In this document: positions 43,132-51,916 of the stretch, piece by piece
How the letters are laid out: every line of letters begins with the position of its first letter
Numbering within the stretch: the first letter of the stretch is position 1
Assembly (NCBI RefSeq): GCF_000189535.1
Contig: NC_015145.1
Coordinates: 1,984,001 to 2,048,000, forward strand
Direction of reading: 5' to 3'
Length of the DNA stretch: 64,000 nt
DNA from: Pseudarthrobacter phenanthrenivorans Sphe3
GTDB lineage: Bacteria > Actinomycetota > Actinomycetes > Actinomycetales > Micrococcaceae
Position numbers and translations under genes: made by a program
Notes under the pieces: generated by a model
The model's input: only the letters and a program-made list of their open reading frames with translations
Databases searched by the model: none
Told to the model about the DNA's origin: nothing

Positions 43132-44349
43132 ATGTCGAAGCAGAAAGTGATCGTCCTCGCCGTCCGTGACCAAGGCCTGACAGTTACGGAAGCTGCCCGC
43201 CGGTATGGAGTCAGCCGCCGCTGGGTCCACGAGCTCCTCCGACGCGAGTCCGCCGGAGGTATCGCCGCCGTCGACCCCCGATCCAAACGCCCCCTCAGCA
43301 ACCCGCGCCGCACCACCGAAACGGTAGCCGCGCGGATCCTTACCCTGCGGCAGGAACTGCAAACCGCCGGCCTGGACGCCGGGCCCGTGACGATCGCCTG
43401 GCACCTCGAACAAGAAGGAGTACCCGCGCCGTCAACGTCCACGATCCGCCGGCTCCTGCACACCAAAGGAATGATCACTCCGGATCCGAAGAAACGGCCC
43501 AAAGCCTCACTGCACCGCTTCGAAGCACACCAGCCCAACGAAACCTGGCAATCCGACTTCACCCACTGGGCCCTGGCCGACGGAACCGACATCGAGATCC
43601 TGAACTTCCTCGATGACCACTCCCGCTACCTGCTCGCCTGCACCGGATTCAAACCCGTCACCGTCACCGCCGTGGTCACCACGTTCCTGGCCTGCGCTGC
43701 TGAACACGGGCTACCGGCCTCGACACTGACCGACAACGGCATGGTCTACACCACCCGCCTCGCGGGCGGGAAAGGCGGCAGGAACGCCTTCGAACACCAT
43801 CTCCACGCCCTGGGCATCACCCAAAAGAACGGCGCCCCGAACCACCCGCAGACCCAAGGCAAAATCGAACGTTTCCACCAGACCCTCAAACGCTGGCTCA
43901 CCGGCCAACCCCGGGCCCACACCCTTCAAGACCTGAACGAACAGCTGGAAAAGTTCCGGCACATCTACAACCACGAACGCCCCCACCGGGCCCTGGACCG
44001 CCGCACCCCGGCCGCGGCCTACACCGCGATACCCAAAGCATCACCGACCGGATCCAAACAAGGAGATCACTGGCGTCGGCGCATCGACCGCGTCGACCAG
44101 TTCGGGAAACTCACCCTCCGCCACGCAGGCCAACTCCGCCACATCGGCATCGGCCGCGCCTACGCCCGCAAACACGTCCTGATGCTCATCCACGACAACG
44201 ACGTCACCATCAGCGACGCAACCACCGGCGAGATCATCCGCGAACTCACCATCGACCCCACCCGGAACTACCAACCCAGAAAAACAGGGCAAAGAAAAAC
44301 ACCCCGGTCCGAAGACCGGGGTGTTACCGATGACTCGACTCATCCGTGA
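43132..44349 (+). CDS. IS481 family transposase (DDE)
   Basis: A 405-residue transposase with an N-terminal HTH (VRDQGLTVTEAARRYGVSRRWVHELLRR), a second winged part, and an rve integrase core. The DDE residues are visible: D in WQSDFTHWAL, D in LTDNGMVYTT, and E in QTQGKIERFHQTLKRW. No frameshift is needed, as in IS481 and unlike most IS3. The C-terminal codons overlap a minus-strand terminator (44298-44325). Confidence 0.95.
   Translation: MSKQKVIVLAVRDQGLTVTEAARRYGVSRRWVHELLRRESAGGIAAVDPRSKRPLSNPRRTTETVAARILTLRQELQTAGLDAGPVTIAWHLEQEGVPAPSTSTIRRLLHTKGMITPDPKKRPKASLHRFEAHQPNETWQSDFTHWALADGTDIEILNFLDDHSRYLLACTGFKPVTVTAVVTTFLACAAEHGLPASTLTDNGMVYTTRLAGGKGGRNAFEHHLHALGITQKNGAPNHPQTQGKIERFHQTLKRWLTGQPRAHTLQDLNEQLEKFRHIYNHERPHRALDRRTPAAAYTAIPKASPTGSKQGDHWRRRIDRVDQFGKLTLRHAGQLRHIGIGRAYARKHVLMLIHDNDVTISDATTGEIIRELTIDPTRNYQPRKTGQRKTPRSEDRGVTDDSTHP
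44298..44325 (-). terminator. Minus-strand terminator inside the IS right end
   Basis: A perfect 12-bp stem (AACACCCCGGTC with GACCGGGGTGTT) closes a CGAA loop; on the minus strand TTTTTC follows. It lies inside the transposase C-terminal codons, about 50 bases downstream of the tRNA-Leu 3' end. Confidence 0.8.
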
Positions 44350-44370
44350 AGGATGTCTCGACTCACCACA

Positions 44371-44386
44371 GTTGTGCGCGGAGGGG
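44371..44386. repeat. Right target-site duplication of the IS
   Basis: GTTGTGCGCGGAGGGG, identical to 43007-43022. It includes the last 12 bases of tRNA-Leu on the minus strand. Confidence 0.9.
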
Positions 44387-44457
44387 GACTTGAACCCCCA
44401 CCCCCTTTCGAGGACTAGCACCTCAAGCTAGCGCGTCTGCCATTCCGCCACCCGCGC
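44375..44457 (-). tRNA. tRNA-Leu (anticodon GAG)
   Basis: An 83-base tRNA on the minus strand beginning GCGCGGGTGGCGGAATGG. The acceptor stem GCGCGGG pairs with CTCCGCGC, the anticodon stem CTAGC/GCTAG holds the loop TTGAGGT (anticodon GAG, codon CUC), a long variable arm follows, and the T-loop is GTTCAAGTC. CCA is not encoded. The IS481 element abuts its 3' end but the gene remains complete. Confidence 0.93.
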
Positions 44458-44567
44458 AGGTGGTATTTCGGGAAGCGTTTACGCCTTTCAGCGTTTCGCG
44501 CCTCTCCGAAGCAGCGAGAAAAACTCTAACACGAACTTTCACCAAACATGGAATCGGGCCAAGTGGG

Positions 44568-44573
44568 TAGGCT
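44568..44573 (+). promoter_or_regulatory. Candidate -10 box of the M20 peptidase gene
   Basis: TAGGCT lies 56 bases before the ATG at 44630, leaving a leader of about 50 bases with a GAGGAG ribosome-binding site. Confidence 0.45.
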
Positions 44574-44629
44574 GAGGACAGTGATTCAGCGCTGGTACAG
44601 CCAGTCATTCCCCCAGTGAGGAGCTTTTC

Positions 44630-45934
44630 ATGCCTGACGTCCTGCCCGAGGATGAAGTTGTCCGGATCTGCCAGGAACTGATCCGGATCGACACCTCGAA
44701 CTACGGAGACGGGTCGGGGCCGGGGGAGCGGGCCGCTGCCGAGTACGCCGCCGGACTCATCACGGAAGTCGGCATGGAGGCGGAGATCTTCGAATCCGCG
44801 CCGGGGCGCGCCAACGTGGTGGCCCGGATGGAGGGCCAGGACCCGTCCGCAAGTGCCCTCGTGGTGCATGGCCACCTGGACGTTGTGCCGGCGCTCCGGG
44901 ACCAATGGTCCGTCGACCCCTTTGGCGCGGAACTGAAGGACGGGCTCATCTGGGGCCGGGGCGCCGTCGACATGAAGGACATGGACGCCATGATCCTCTC
45001 CGTCCTGCGCAGCTTTGCCAGGTCCGGCAGGAAGCCAAAGCGTGACCTCATTTTCGCGTTCTTCGCGGACGAGGAGGCCGGCGGCGCCTACGGTGCCCGC
45101 TACGCGGTGGACAACCGCCCGGAACTGTTCGAGGGCGCAACGGAAGCGATCTCCGAGGTAGGCGGGTTCTCGGCGACTATCGGCGGCCAGCGCACCTATC
45201 TCCTGCAGACGGCGGAAAAGGGCATCTCGTGGCTCCGCCTCGTAGCTCACGGACGTGCCGGCCACGGTTCCCAGATCAGTACGGATAACGCCGTCACGCG
45301 ACTCGCTGCCGCAGTCACCCGCATCGGCGAATACAAGTGGCCCATCGAACTCACGCCCACCACCAGGCAGTTCCTGGACGGCGTGACGGAACTCACGGGC
45401 GTGGAGTTCGACGCCGACAATCCCGACCTCCTGCTGAGCCAGCTGGGAACCGTGTCCCGCTTTGTGGGAGCCACATTGCAGAACACCACCAATCCCACCC
45501 TGCTGAAGGGCGGATACAAGCACAACGTCATCCCGGAATCTGCCGAGGCCCTGATCGATTGCCGCACGCTGCCCGGCCAGCAGGAGCAGGTCCTGGAGAT
45601 CGTCCGCGAACTGGCCGGCACCGGCGTGGACGTGAGCTACGTGCACAAAGATGTCTCCCTTGAAGTCCCCTTCGCCGGGAACCTGGTGGATTCCATGATT
45701 GATGCCCTGCACTCCGAGGACCCGGGCGCCAAGGTGCTGCCCTACACCCTCTCCGGGGGTACTGACAACAAGTCGCTGAGCCGGCTGGGCATTACCGGCT
45801 ACGGTTTCGCTCCCTTGATGCTGCCGGATGAGCTGGACTTCACCGGCATGTTCCACGGCGTGGACGAAAGGGTGCCCGCGGACTCCCTCAAGTTCGGCGC
45901 CAAGGTCCTCAACACCCTGTTGACAAACTACTGA
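44630..45934 (+). CDS. M20/M25/M40 family metallo-hydrolase
   Basis: A 434-residue zinc aminoacylase or dipeptidase. Metal and catalytic residues are visible: VVHGHLDVVPAL, GRGAVDMKDMDAMI, FFADEEAGGAYGARY and a C-terminal SGGTDNKSLSRLG. Its substrate, an N-acylated amino acid or small peptide, cannot be told. GAGGAG lies 8 bases before the ATG. The acyl-CoA dehydrogenase gene follows 9 bases after its stop, so the two are probably in one operon. Confidence 0.9.
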   Translation: MPDVLPEDEVVRICQELIRIDTSNYGDGSGPGERAAAEYAAGLITEVGMEAEIFESAPGRANVVARMEGQDPSASALVVHGHLDVVPALRDQWSVDPFGAELKDGLIWGRGAVDMKDMDAMILSVLRSFARSGRKPKRDLIFAFFADEEAGGAYGARYAVDNRPELFEGATEAISEVGGFSATIGGQRTYLLQTAEKGISWLRLVAHGRAGHGSQISTDNAVTRLAAAVTRIGEYKWPIELTPTTRQFLDGVTELTGVEFDADNPDLLLSQLGTVSRFVGATLQNTTNPTLLKGGYKHNVIPESAEALIDCRTLPGQQEQVLEIVRELAGTGVDVSYVHKDVSLEVPFAGNLVDSMIDALHSEDPGAKVLPYTLSGGTDNKSLSRLGITGYGFAPLMLPDELDFTGMFHGVDERVPADSLKFGAKVLNTLLTNY

Positions 45935-45943
45935 GCGACGGCC

Positions 45944-47104
45944 ATGGGTCCCGAAGAAATCCTGCCGGACGCCCTCCTGGAGCGGATCCGCGGCCGTGCT
46001 GCCGGGTACGACCGCGACAACACCTTCTTCCACGAGGACCTGGCGGACCTTGCTGCGGCGGGTTACCTGAAGCTCTTCGTTCCCGCGTCCGACGGCGGCA
46101 TGGGCTTTGGCCTTGAAGCGGCGGCGCAGTGCCAGCGGAGGCTGGCAACGGCTGCGCCCGCCACCGCACTGGCGGTCAACATGCACCTGGTGTGGACCGG
46201 CGTCGCGCACGTCCTCGCCGCGCGCGGCGACGACTCCCTGGACTTCGTGCTCAAGGAAGCGGCCATCGGTGAGATCTTCGCCTTCGGCAACTCAGAAGCC
46301 GAAAACGACGCGGTGCTGTTCGACTCCCGGACCACGGCCGAGCCGATGCCTGGCGGAGGTTACTCCTTCACCGGGACGAAAGTCTTCACCAGCCTGTCCC
46401 CGGCCTGGACCAGGCTGGGGATCTTCGGCAAGAATCCGGCAGGCCGGGACGGCGACGGCGAACTGGTCCACGGCTTCATCACCCGCGACACGCCTGGCTA
46501 CCGGATCCTCGACGACTGGGACACGCTGGGCATGCGCGCCAGCCAGTCGGGTACCACCGTCCTGGAGGGCGCTACGGTTCCTCCTGAGCGGATCTTCCGC
46601 AAGATGCCGGTGGGCCCCAGCCGCGACCCCCTGGTTTTCGCGATCTTCGCCTGCTTCGAGACCCTGCTGGCCGCCGTCTACACCGGCCTGGGGGAGCGGG
46701 CGCTTGCCCTGGGTGTCCAGGCTGTCCAGCGCCGAACCTCCTTCAAGAACGGCGGCCGCAGCTACGCCCAGGACCCGGACATCCGCTGGAAGGTAGCCGA
46801 GGCGGCGATGGCCATGGACAACCTGTATCCCCAGCTCGCCGCCGTGGCGGGAGACGTGGATGCGCTGGCCGATCATGGGCCGCAGTGGTTCCCCAAACTG
46901 GTGGGGCTGAAGGTCAATGCCACGGAAACCGCCCGTCGCGTGGTGGACCTGGCCATCAGGGTGAGCGGGGGTTCGAGCTACTTCCGCGGATCGGAACTGG
47001 AACGGCTCTACCGCGACGTCCTTGCAGGCATGTTCCACCCCTCGGATGACGAGTCTGCCCACAACACAGTGGCCACCGCCTGGCTGGGCCCGCTGGAAGA
47101 CTGA
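45944..47104 (+). CDS. Acyl-CoA dehydrogenase family protein
   Basis: A 386-residue FAD enzyme: DLADLAAAGYLKLFVPASDGGMGFGLEAAA, FTGTKVFTSLSPAWTRLGIFGKN, GMRASQSGTTVLEGATVPPERIF and a helical C-terminus with GLGERALALGVQAVQRRT. The catalytic Glu is not obvious. Such proteins oxidise acyl-CoA or act as flavin monooxygenases. It follows the M20 gene and is likely co-transcribed with it. Confidence 0.85.
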   Translation: MGPEEILPDALLERIRGRAAGYDRDNTFFHEDLADLAAAGYLKLFVPASDGGMGFGLEAAAQCQRRLATAAPATALAVNMHLVWTGVAHVLAARGDDSLDFVLKEAAIGEIFAFGNSEAENDAVLFDSRTTAEPMPGGGYSFTGTKVFTSLSPAWTRLGIFGKNPAGRDGDGELVHGFITRDTPGYRILDDWDTLGMRASQSGTTVLEGATVPPERIFRKMPVGPSRDPLVFAIFACFETLLAAVYTGLGERALALGVQAVQRRTSFKNGGRSYAQDPDIRWKVAEAAMAMDNLYPQLAAVAGDVDALADHGPQWFPKLVGLKVNATETARRVVDLAIRVSGGSSYFRGSELERLYRDVLAGMFHPSDDESAHNTVATAWLGPLED

Positions 47105-47119
47105 ACCCCGCTAAGTTCC

Positions 47120-47353
47120 CTAGACAGTCCGCTGCACTTGCATGACCCGGCGGCGCAGCCAGAAACGCCGTCCCCCGCCCACGTACAGCTTGCTGCGCTC
47201 CAGCTCCCACTTGCCGTATTCGGAGTGTTCCACCAGGCGCCGGCGTGCCTCATGCAGTGAATCGTCAGGACTGACTGTCAGTACGAGGTACTCGTACTGC
47301 CTCAAATAGTCCCGTTCCCGCTGGACCGAGCTGGTGAGAAATTGTTCCTTCAT
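47120..47353 (-). CDS. DUF5703 family small protein
   Basis: A 77-residue protein beginning MKEQFLTSSVQRERDYLRQYEYLVLTVSPDD and ending GGGRRFWLRRRVMQVQRTV, which matches the actinobacterial DUF5703 family. The function is unknown. The ATG at 47353 has GGAGAGCA in front; the frame is open upstream to 48049 but without family sequence. It converges with the acyl-CoA dehydrogenase. Confidence 0.82.
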   Translation of the reverse strand: MKEQFLTSSVQRERDYLRQYEYLVLTVSPDDSLHEARRRLVEHSEYGKWELERSKLYVGGGRRFWLRRRVMQVQRTV

Positions 47354-47392
47354 TGCTCTCCATTTTCGTCCTTTTCCGGCTAACGTGAAGTC

Positions 47393-47656
47393 ATGAGCAT
47401 CGATCCGCGTGTCGCGCTTTCGTCCCTGACCACCGCTTTGGAAGAACACCTTATAGCAGCATCCAACCGCCGCGGAGATGGTGACCCGTCCGTGGAGGCA
47501 GCGTTTTTTGCAGTCGCAGACGCCTTCGAAGTGTACGAGGACGCGCTCTATGAGGCCTACAACGAGGTGACTCCGCTGCAGGTCTTTGACGACGAGGACG
47601 AAGAGGACGAGGAAAGCGACGTGGACGACGAGGACCTGGAGATCGTCGAAGAATAG
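47393..47656 (+). CDS. Acidic conserved actinobacterial protein
   Basis: An 87-residue protein with an N-terminal helical part (SLTTALEEHLIAASNRRG, VEAAFFAVADAFEVYEDALYEAYNE) and an extremely acidic tail (DDEDEEDEESDVDDEDLEIVEE). No function is known. TAACGT lies 6 bases before the ATG, fitting a leaderless start. It is divergent from the DUF5703 gene across 39 bases. Confidence 0.72.
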   Translation: MSIDPRVALSSLTTALEEHLIAASNRRGDGDPSVEAAFFAVADAFEVYEDALYEAYNEVTPLQVFDDEDEEDEESDVDDEDLEIVEE

Positions 47657-47697
47657 GAACCCCGCGTTAGTGATGCGGGGGCGGACCGCCTTTCCCC

Positions 47698-48648
47698 CTA
47701 GGATGCAGCAGCTGCTGAAAGCCCTGAAACATCCTCCAGCGCCCGTGCAATCTCCGGCGGCAGGGGAGTGAGCTGGGCGTCCAGCAGTTCCTTGAGCTGC
47801 GCCGGCGTCCGCGGGCCCACGATGGCAGTGGCCACACCATGCTGGGACAACAGCCAGCTGAGGGAGACGTCCTGCGGCGTCCGGCCCAGGCCCTTGGCTG
47901 CCATGCACACGGCCTCCACGGTCCGTGACGGCTTTTCCTGCAGGTAGGGCTCCACGTATCCGGCTTCTCCCGCGGACGCCGCCCGTGACGCGGACGGAAT
48001 GGCGCCCCGGTACTTTCCCGTGAGGACGCCCCGGCCCAGCGGCGCCCACGCCATCAGGCCCAGCCCGGCATCCTCAATGGCAGGAATGAGTTCAGCCTCC
48101 GGTGCCCGCTGCAGGAAAGAGTATTCAGCCTGGGCCGCCACAAGGGGAATGCCGGCTATGGCAGCCGCCTTGGCAGTCTGCCAGCCGTTGAAGTTGGAGA
48201 CTCCGGCATACCGGGCACGCCCGGTGCGGACTGCGAATTCCAGCGCGGACAAGGTCTCGTCCAGGGGAACGTTGCCATCCCACGCCTGGGCGAACCAGAT
48301 GTCCACGTAGTCGGTGCCGAGCCTGGCCAGGCTCGCTTCCAGGCCGGTGAGCATCGCGTTACGGGACGTGTCCACGCCCCGCCGCCCATCCGGCGTCGTC
48401 ATTCCCGCTTTTGTGGAGATGGAAATCTCCGTCCGTGCCACCACGTCCCCCAGCAGCGAACCAATCATCGCCTCGGACCGGCCATCACAGTAGGACGCGG
48501 CAGTGTCAACGTGCCGGCCGCCCGCATTGAGGAACGTGCGCAGGAGCTCCGCGGCGTCCTGCTCGTCGGTCGCGCCGGCCCAGCCCATGGTGCCGAGGGT
48601 AAGGGCGGACACACGCAATCCACTGTTGCCGACGTAACGCTGCTGCAT
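47698..48648 (-). CDS. Aldo/keto reductase
   Basis: A 316-residue TIM-barrel NADPH oxidoreductase: LTLGTMGWAG, HVDTAASYCDGRSEAMIG with the catalytic Asp and Tyr, ISTKAGM with the Lys, and YVDIWFAQAWD with a glutamine where many have His. The C-terminal NADP region is SWLLSQHGVATAIVGPRTPAQL. The usual active-site tetrad is thus partly altered. Its substrate is unknown. ATG 48648 has TAAGCT 7 bases before it, a leaderless start. Confidence 0.86.
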   Translation of the reverse strand: MQQRYVGNSGLRVSALTLGTMGWAGATDEQDAAELLRTFLNAGGRHVDTAASYCDGRSEAMIGSLLGDVVARTEISISTKAGMTTPDGRRGVDTSRNAMLTGLEASLARLGTDYVDIWFAQAWDGNVPLDETLSALEFAVRTGRARYAGVSNFNGWQTAKAAAIAGIPLVAAQAEYSFLQRAPEAELIPAIEDAGLGLMAWAPLGRGVLTGKYRGAIPSASRAASAGEAGYVEPYLQEKPSRTVEAVCMAAKGLGRTPQDVSLSWLLSQHGVATAIVGPRTPAQLKELLDAQLTPLPPEIARALEDVSGLSAAAAS

Positions 48649-48655
48649 AGCAGCA

Positions 48656-48694
48656 AGCTTACGGGCAGAACGGGTACTGCCCATGACGTAGGGT
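48656..48694. promoter_or_regulatory. Divergent leaderless promoters of the AKR and uppP genes
   Basis: Minus-strand TAAGCT (48656-48661) lies 7 bases before the aldo/keto reductase ATG; plus-strand TAGGGT (48689-48694) lies 6 bases before the uppP GTG. The gap between the starts is only 52 bases, so the -35 regions overlap. Confidence 0.65.
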
Positions 48695-48700
48695 CTTAGC

Positions 48701-49534
48701 GTGAACTGGTTTGAGGCGGCCCTGCTGGGCCTAGTGCAGGGACTGACCGAATTTCTACCCATTTCGTCGAGTGCACATCTGCGGATTGTGGGGCAGTTCC
48801 TGCCCAATGCAGCAGATCCCGGGGCAGCCTTTACCGCCATCACCCAGCTGGGAACAGAAACCGCTGTCCTGGTGTACTTCTGGCGGGACATCGTCCGGAT
48901 TGTTAAGTCGTGGGCCGGCTCCCTTACAGGAAAGATCCCGCGGCAGGACCCCGATGCCCGGATGGGCTGGCTGGTGATCCTGGGAAGCCTGCCGATCGTG
49001 GTGCTGGGCCTGCTGTTCCAGGACCAGATCGAGTCCGTGCTGCGCAGCATGTGGATCGTCGCCACAATGCTGATCGTCTTTGGGCTCTTCCTCGCGGTCG
49101 CGGACGCTGTTGGCAAGCAGGAACGCGACCTGAGCCGGCTGACCTACAAGCACGGCATCCTGTTCGGCTTTGCCCAGGCCATGGCGCTCATTCCCGGTGT
49201 TTCCCGCTCCGGCGGCACCATCACGGCGGGCCTGTTGATGGGCTACACCCGTGAGGCCGCTGCCCGTTACTCCTTCCTCCTTGCCATCCCTGCGGTTTTT
49301 GGCAGTGGGCTCTACCAGCTGTACAAGACGGTTTCCAAGGAAGGCATCAGCGGACCGTATGGCCTGCCGGAAACCGCCCTGGCCACGGCGATCGCCTTCG
49401 TGGTGGGCTACATCATCATTGGCTGGTTCCTGAAGTTCGTCTCCACCCGCAGCTACCGCCTGTTTGTCTGGTACCGGATCCTGCTGGGCATGGCCCTGTA
49501 CCTGCTTCTCGGTTTCGGTGTCATCAGTGCCTAG
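48701..49534 (+). CDS. uppP: Undecaprenyl-diphosphatase UppP
   Basis: A 277-residue membrane enzyme that dephosphorylates undecaprenyl pyrophosphate, recycling the lipid carrier for peptidoglycan synthesis. It has the N-terminal [20 protein letters not shown] motif with catalytic E and the second motif [20 protein letters not shown], with about eight helices. It starts at a GTG at 48701 with TAGGGT 6 bases upstream. Its stop is 16 bases before the mshC GTG. Confidence 0.93.
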   Translation: MNWFEAALLGLVQGLTEFLPISSSAHLRIVGQFLPNAADPGAAFTAITQLGTETAVLVYFWRDIVRIVKSWAGSLTGKIPRQDPDARMGWLVILGSLPIVVLGLLFQDQIESVLRSMWIVATMLIVFGLFLAVADAVGKQERDLSRLTYKHGILFGFAQAMALIPGVSRSGGTITAGLLMGYTREAAARYSFLLAIPAVFGSGLYQLYKTVSKEGISGPYGLPETALATAIAFVVGYIIIGWFLKFVSTRSYRLFVWYRILLGMALYLLLGFGVISA

Positions 49535-49549
49535 CACTAGGCTTGGTGT

Positions 49550-50827
49550 GTGAAATCCTGGACCTCCCGCCCCGTTCCCGCCCTGCCCGGAAACATGCCG
49601 GCCATCCGCTTGTACGACACCGCAGCGGGCCGGGAGGTCGCCCTGGAGCAGGAGAACCATCCCTCCATGTATGTCTGCGGCATCACCCCCTACGACGCCA
49701 CCCACATGGGCCACGCCTCCAGCTACGTCGCGTTTGACCTGCTGAACAGGGCCTGGCGGGATGCCGGGCAGGAGGTGGCCTACGTCCAGAACGTCACGGA
49801 CGTGGATGATCCCCTCCTGGAACGCGCAACCGCCACCGGCGTTGACTGGCGGGACCTCGCGGCCGGCCAGATCGAACTTTTCCAGACGGACATGGAAGCC
49901 TTGAATGTCCTGCCGCCAGACCACTATGTGGGAGCTGTGGAATCGATCGGCCTGATTGTTCCCGAAGTGGAACGGCTGGTGAGCCTTGGCCTCGCCTACA
50001 AGGTGGACGGGACCAACGGCGAGCCTGACGGTGATGTCTATTACGACGTCGAGGCTGCCGGAAAGCAGTCGGTGGCCCCTGACGCATGGACGCTGGGATG
50101 CATTTCCGGGCTTAACGAAAGCGAGATGCTTGAGCTCTTCGCCGAGCGCGGCGGGGACCCCGGACGGGCAGGAAAGCGGCAGGCCCTGGATCCGTTGTTG
50201 TGGCGGGTTGAACGTGAAGGCGAACCGAGCTGGCCGGGCGGCAGCCTCGGACCGGGCAGGCCCGGCTGGCACATCGAGTGCACGGTCATCGCCCAGAAGT
50301 ACCTGCCCCAGCCGTTTACCGTCCAGGGCGGCGGGTCGGACCTGATCTTCCCGCACCATGAAATGGGTGCAGGGCACGCCTACTCGCTGGCTGGCGTTCC
50401 GCTGGCCAGGCATTACGCCCACGCCGGCATGGTGGGGCTGGACGGCGAAAAGATGAGCAAGTCCAAAGGCAACCTGGTGCTGGTTTCAAAACTCCGGGCT
50501 GCGGGGGAGGACCCCGCCGCCATCCGCCTTGGCATCCTTGCGCACCACTACCGCTCGGACTGGTCCTGGACAGACCACGGATTCGAAGATGCCAAAGCCA
50601 TCCTCGCCTCTTGGCGCCAGGCGCTGCCCCACGCTCCCGCAGGTTCCGCAGCACCCCTCGTTGCCGCCATGCGCGAAGCGCTGGCCGCGGACCTCAACGC
50701 CCCCGCCGCAGTTGCCGCCGTGAACCGGTGGGCAGAGCAGGCGCTGTCCGACGGCGGCCCCGCAAGTCCCGCGGACCAGGCCATGGTCAGGGATGCGGTT
50801 GACGCCCTCCTGGGTGTTGTTCTCTAG
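49550..50827 (+). CDS. mshC: Mycothiol ligase MshC
   Basis: A 425-residue cysteine--1-D-myo-inosityl 2-amino-2-deoxy-alpha-D-glucopyranoside ligase, which joins Cys to GlcN-Ins with ATP in mycothiol synthesis. It is a class I cysteinyl-tRNA synthetase relative: zinc Cys and HIGH-like motif in [25 protein letters not shown] for [15 protein letters not shown] and IFPHHEMG. It lacks the long anticodon domain of CysS. GTG 49550 has TAGGCT 6 bases upstream. Confidence 0.94.
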   Translation: MKSWTSRPVPALPGNMPAIRLYDTAAGREVALEQENHPSMYVCGITPYDATHMGHASSYVAFDLLNRAWRDAGQEVAYVQNVTDVDDPLLERATATGVDWRDLAAGQIELFQTDMEALNVLPPDHYVGAVESIGLIVPEVERLVSLGLAYKVDGTNGEPDGDVYYDVEAAGKQSVAPDAWTLGCISGLNESEMLELFAERGGDPGRAGKRQALDPLLWRVEREGEPSWPGGSLGPGRPGWHIECTVIAQKYLPQPFTVQGGGSDLIFPHHEMGAGHAYSLAGVPLARHYAHAGMVGLDGEKMSKSKGNLVLVSKLRAAGEDPAAIRLGILAHHYRSDWSWTDHGFEDAKAILASWRQALPHAPAGSAAPLVAAMREALAADLNAPAAVAAVNRWAEQALSDGGPASPADQAMVRDAVDALLGVVL

Positions 50828-50859
50828 GCACTGTTCAGGGGCGCGGCCTGCGGCCGCTG

Positions 50860-51765
50860 CTACGGGCGGTCCTGGCCCCGCCGCTTGAGGTAGCGCTCAA
50901 ATTCGCGCGCAATCGATTCCCCGGTGGCCTCGGGCAGGTCTGCCGTGTCCTTGGCTTCCTCAAGCTGCCGGACATAAGCCGCAATTTCCGGATCTTCCGT
51001 GGCCAGCTCATCCACGCCGCGCTCCCACGCGTCCGCTTCCTCTGCCAGTTCATGCGTGTCCAGCGGAACCTGGAGCAGTTCCTCGATCCGGTGCAGGAGC
51101 GCGAGCTGGGCTTTGGGCGACGGCGCCTGGGCAACGTAGTGGGGGACTGCGGCCCAGAGCGACACGGTGGGCAGGCCGGCGAGCAGGGCCACCTCGGACA
51201 GGACGCCCACGATGCCTACCGGGCCTTCATACTGCGAAGCCTCCAGGTTCATGCGTTCCCGCAGCGGAGCGTCATCCGAGGAGGTGCTGACCGGTATGGG
51301 CCTGCTGTGCGGAACGTCGGCCAGGAGCGCGCCGACCAGGACCACGTAGTCCACGTTCAGCGCTTCGGCGTGCACCAGGAGTTCGGCGGTGTAAGCTCGC
51401 CACTTATAGGACGGTTCCGTGCCCTGCACGAAAATGACGTCCACATTGGAATTCGGCGCGCTGGCCTTGTAGATCCGGGTGGAGGGCCACTTGATCTTGC
51501 GTTCGCCGGCAGCGTTCCGGCGGACGGTGGGCCGGGTGAACTGGAAGTCGTAGTATTCGTCGGCATCAATGGACGCCACTTTCTTGCCGCCCCACAGCTT
51601 GTTCAGGTAGCGCAAAGAGTCGCTGGCTGCCTCTCCGGCATCGTTCCAGCCTTCAAAGGCGGCAAGCATTACGGTCACGCGCTTCCCGTCAGCGACCGGC
51701 TGCAGGAACCGCTCCCGCTCGGGTCCGGGACCCGGTTCGGTGGTGTCTCCCTCGAAGCTATTCAT
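50860..51765 (-). CDS. PAC2 family protein
   Basis: A 301-residue PAC2-domain protein: VMLAAFEGWNDAGEAASDSLRYL, DADEYYDFQFTRPTVR, VDVIFVQGTEPSYKW, VGALLADVPHSRPIPV and a Glu-rich C-terminal helix (YVRQLEEAKDTADLPEA). PAC2 folds are named for eukaryotic proteasome assembly chaperones; archaeal and actinobacterial members have unconfirmed roles. It lies next to the proteasome-side genes here. TAGGGT lies 6 bases before the ATG. Confidence 0.87.
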   Translation of the reverse strand: MNSFEGDTTEPGPGPERERFLQPVADGKRVTVMLAAFEGWNDAGEAASDSLRYLNKLWGGKKVASIDADEYYDFQFTRPTVRRNAAGERKIKWPSTRIYKASAPNSNVDVIFVQGTEPSYKWRAYTAELLVHAEALNVDYVVLVGALLADVPHSRPIPVSTSSDDAPLRERMNLEASQYEGPVGIVGVLSEVALLAGLPTVSLWAAVPHYVAQAPSPKAQLALLHRIEELLQVPLDTHELAEEADAWERGVDELATEDPEIAAYVRQLEEAKDTADLPEATGESIAREFERYLKRRGQDRP

Positions 51766-51916
51766 TTCATCACCCTACGTCCAAGAACCTCGCTCACGCA
51801 TTGAATGAAGCGCCGCAAAATCGGCTGCCGGCAGGGAGGCCGGGGGCAACCGGCCTGAGATTCGCCAAGGGCGTAGCCTTCAGCTTCCCTTCAGAGTGTC
51901 ACCGTAGACTGATGGA

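Larger units (their letters stand above)
43023..44370 (+). mobile_element. IS481-family insertion sequence (1348 bp)
   Basis: The element starts TGT and ends ACA, as IS481 members do. Its ends are imperfect inverted repeats: GAGTCGGGACATCGTT at the left versus GAGTCGAGACATCC and GAGTCGAGTCATCGGT (complement) at the right. It is flanked by a 16-bp direct repeat. The left end carries two copies of TGAGTCGGGACATCGTTC (43051-43068 and 43088-43105), probable transposase-binding sites. It holds one intact transposase gene. It is probably still able to move. Confidence 0.92.

Noticed and set aside
43007..44386. Prophage or integrative element att sites at tRNA-Leu
   Set aside because: The 16-bp repeats bound a single 1.35-kb element with IS481 ends and a DDE transposase; no integrase or cargo genes are present.
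44423..46210. A 595-codon minus-strand open frame
   Set aside because: It is the antisense shadow of the M20 and acyl-CoA dehydrogenase genes and runs through the tRNA-Leu gene; long antisense frames are common in GC-rich DNA and it has no recognisable domain.
47660..47680. Terminator CCCCGC/GCGGGG after the acidic protein gene
   Set aside because: Only a 6-bp stem with a 9-base loop and no T-run; too weak to call.
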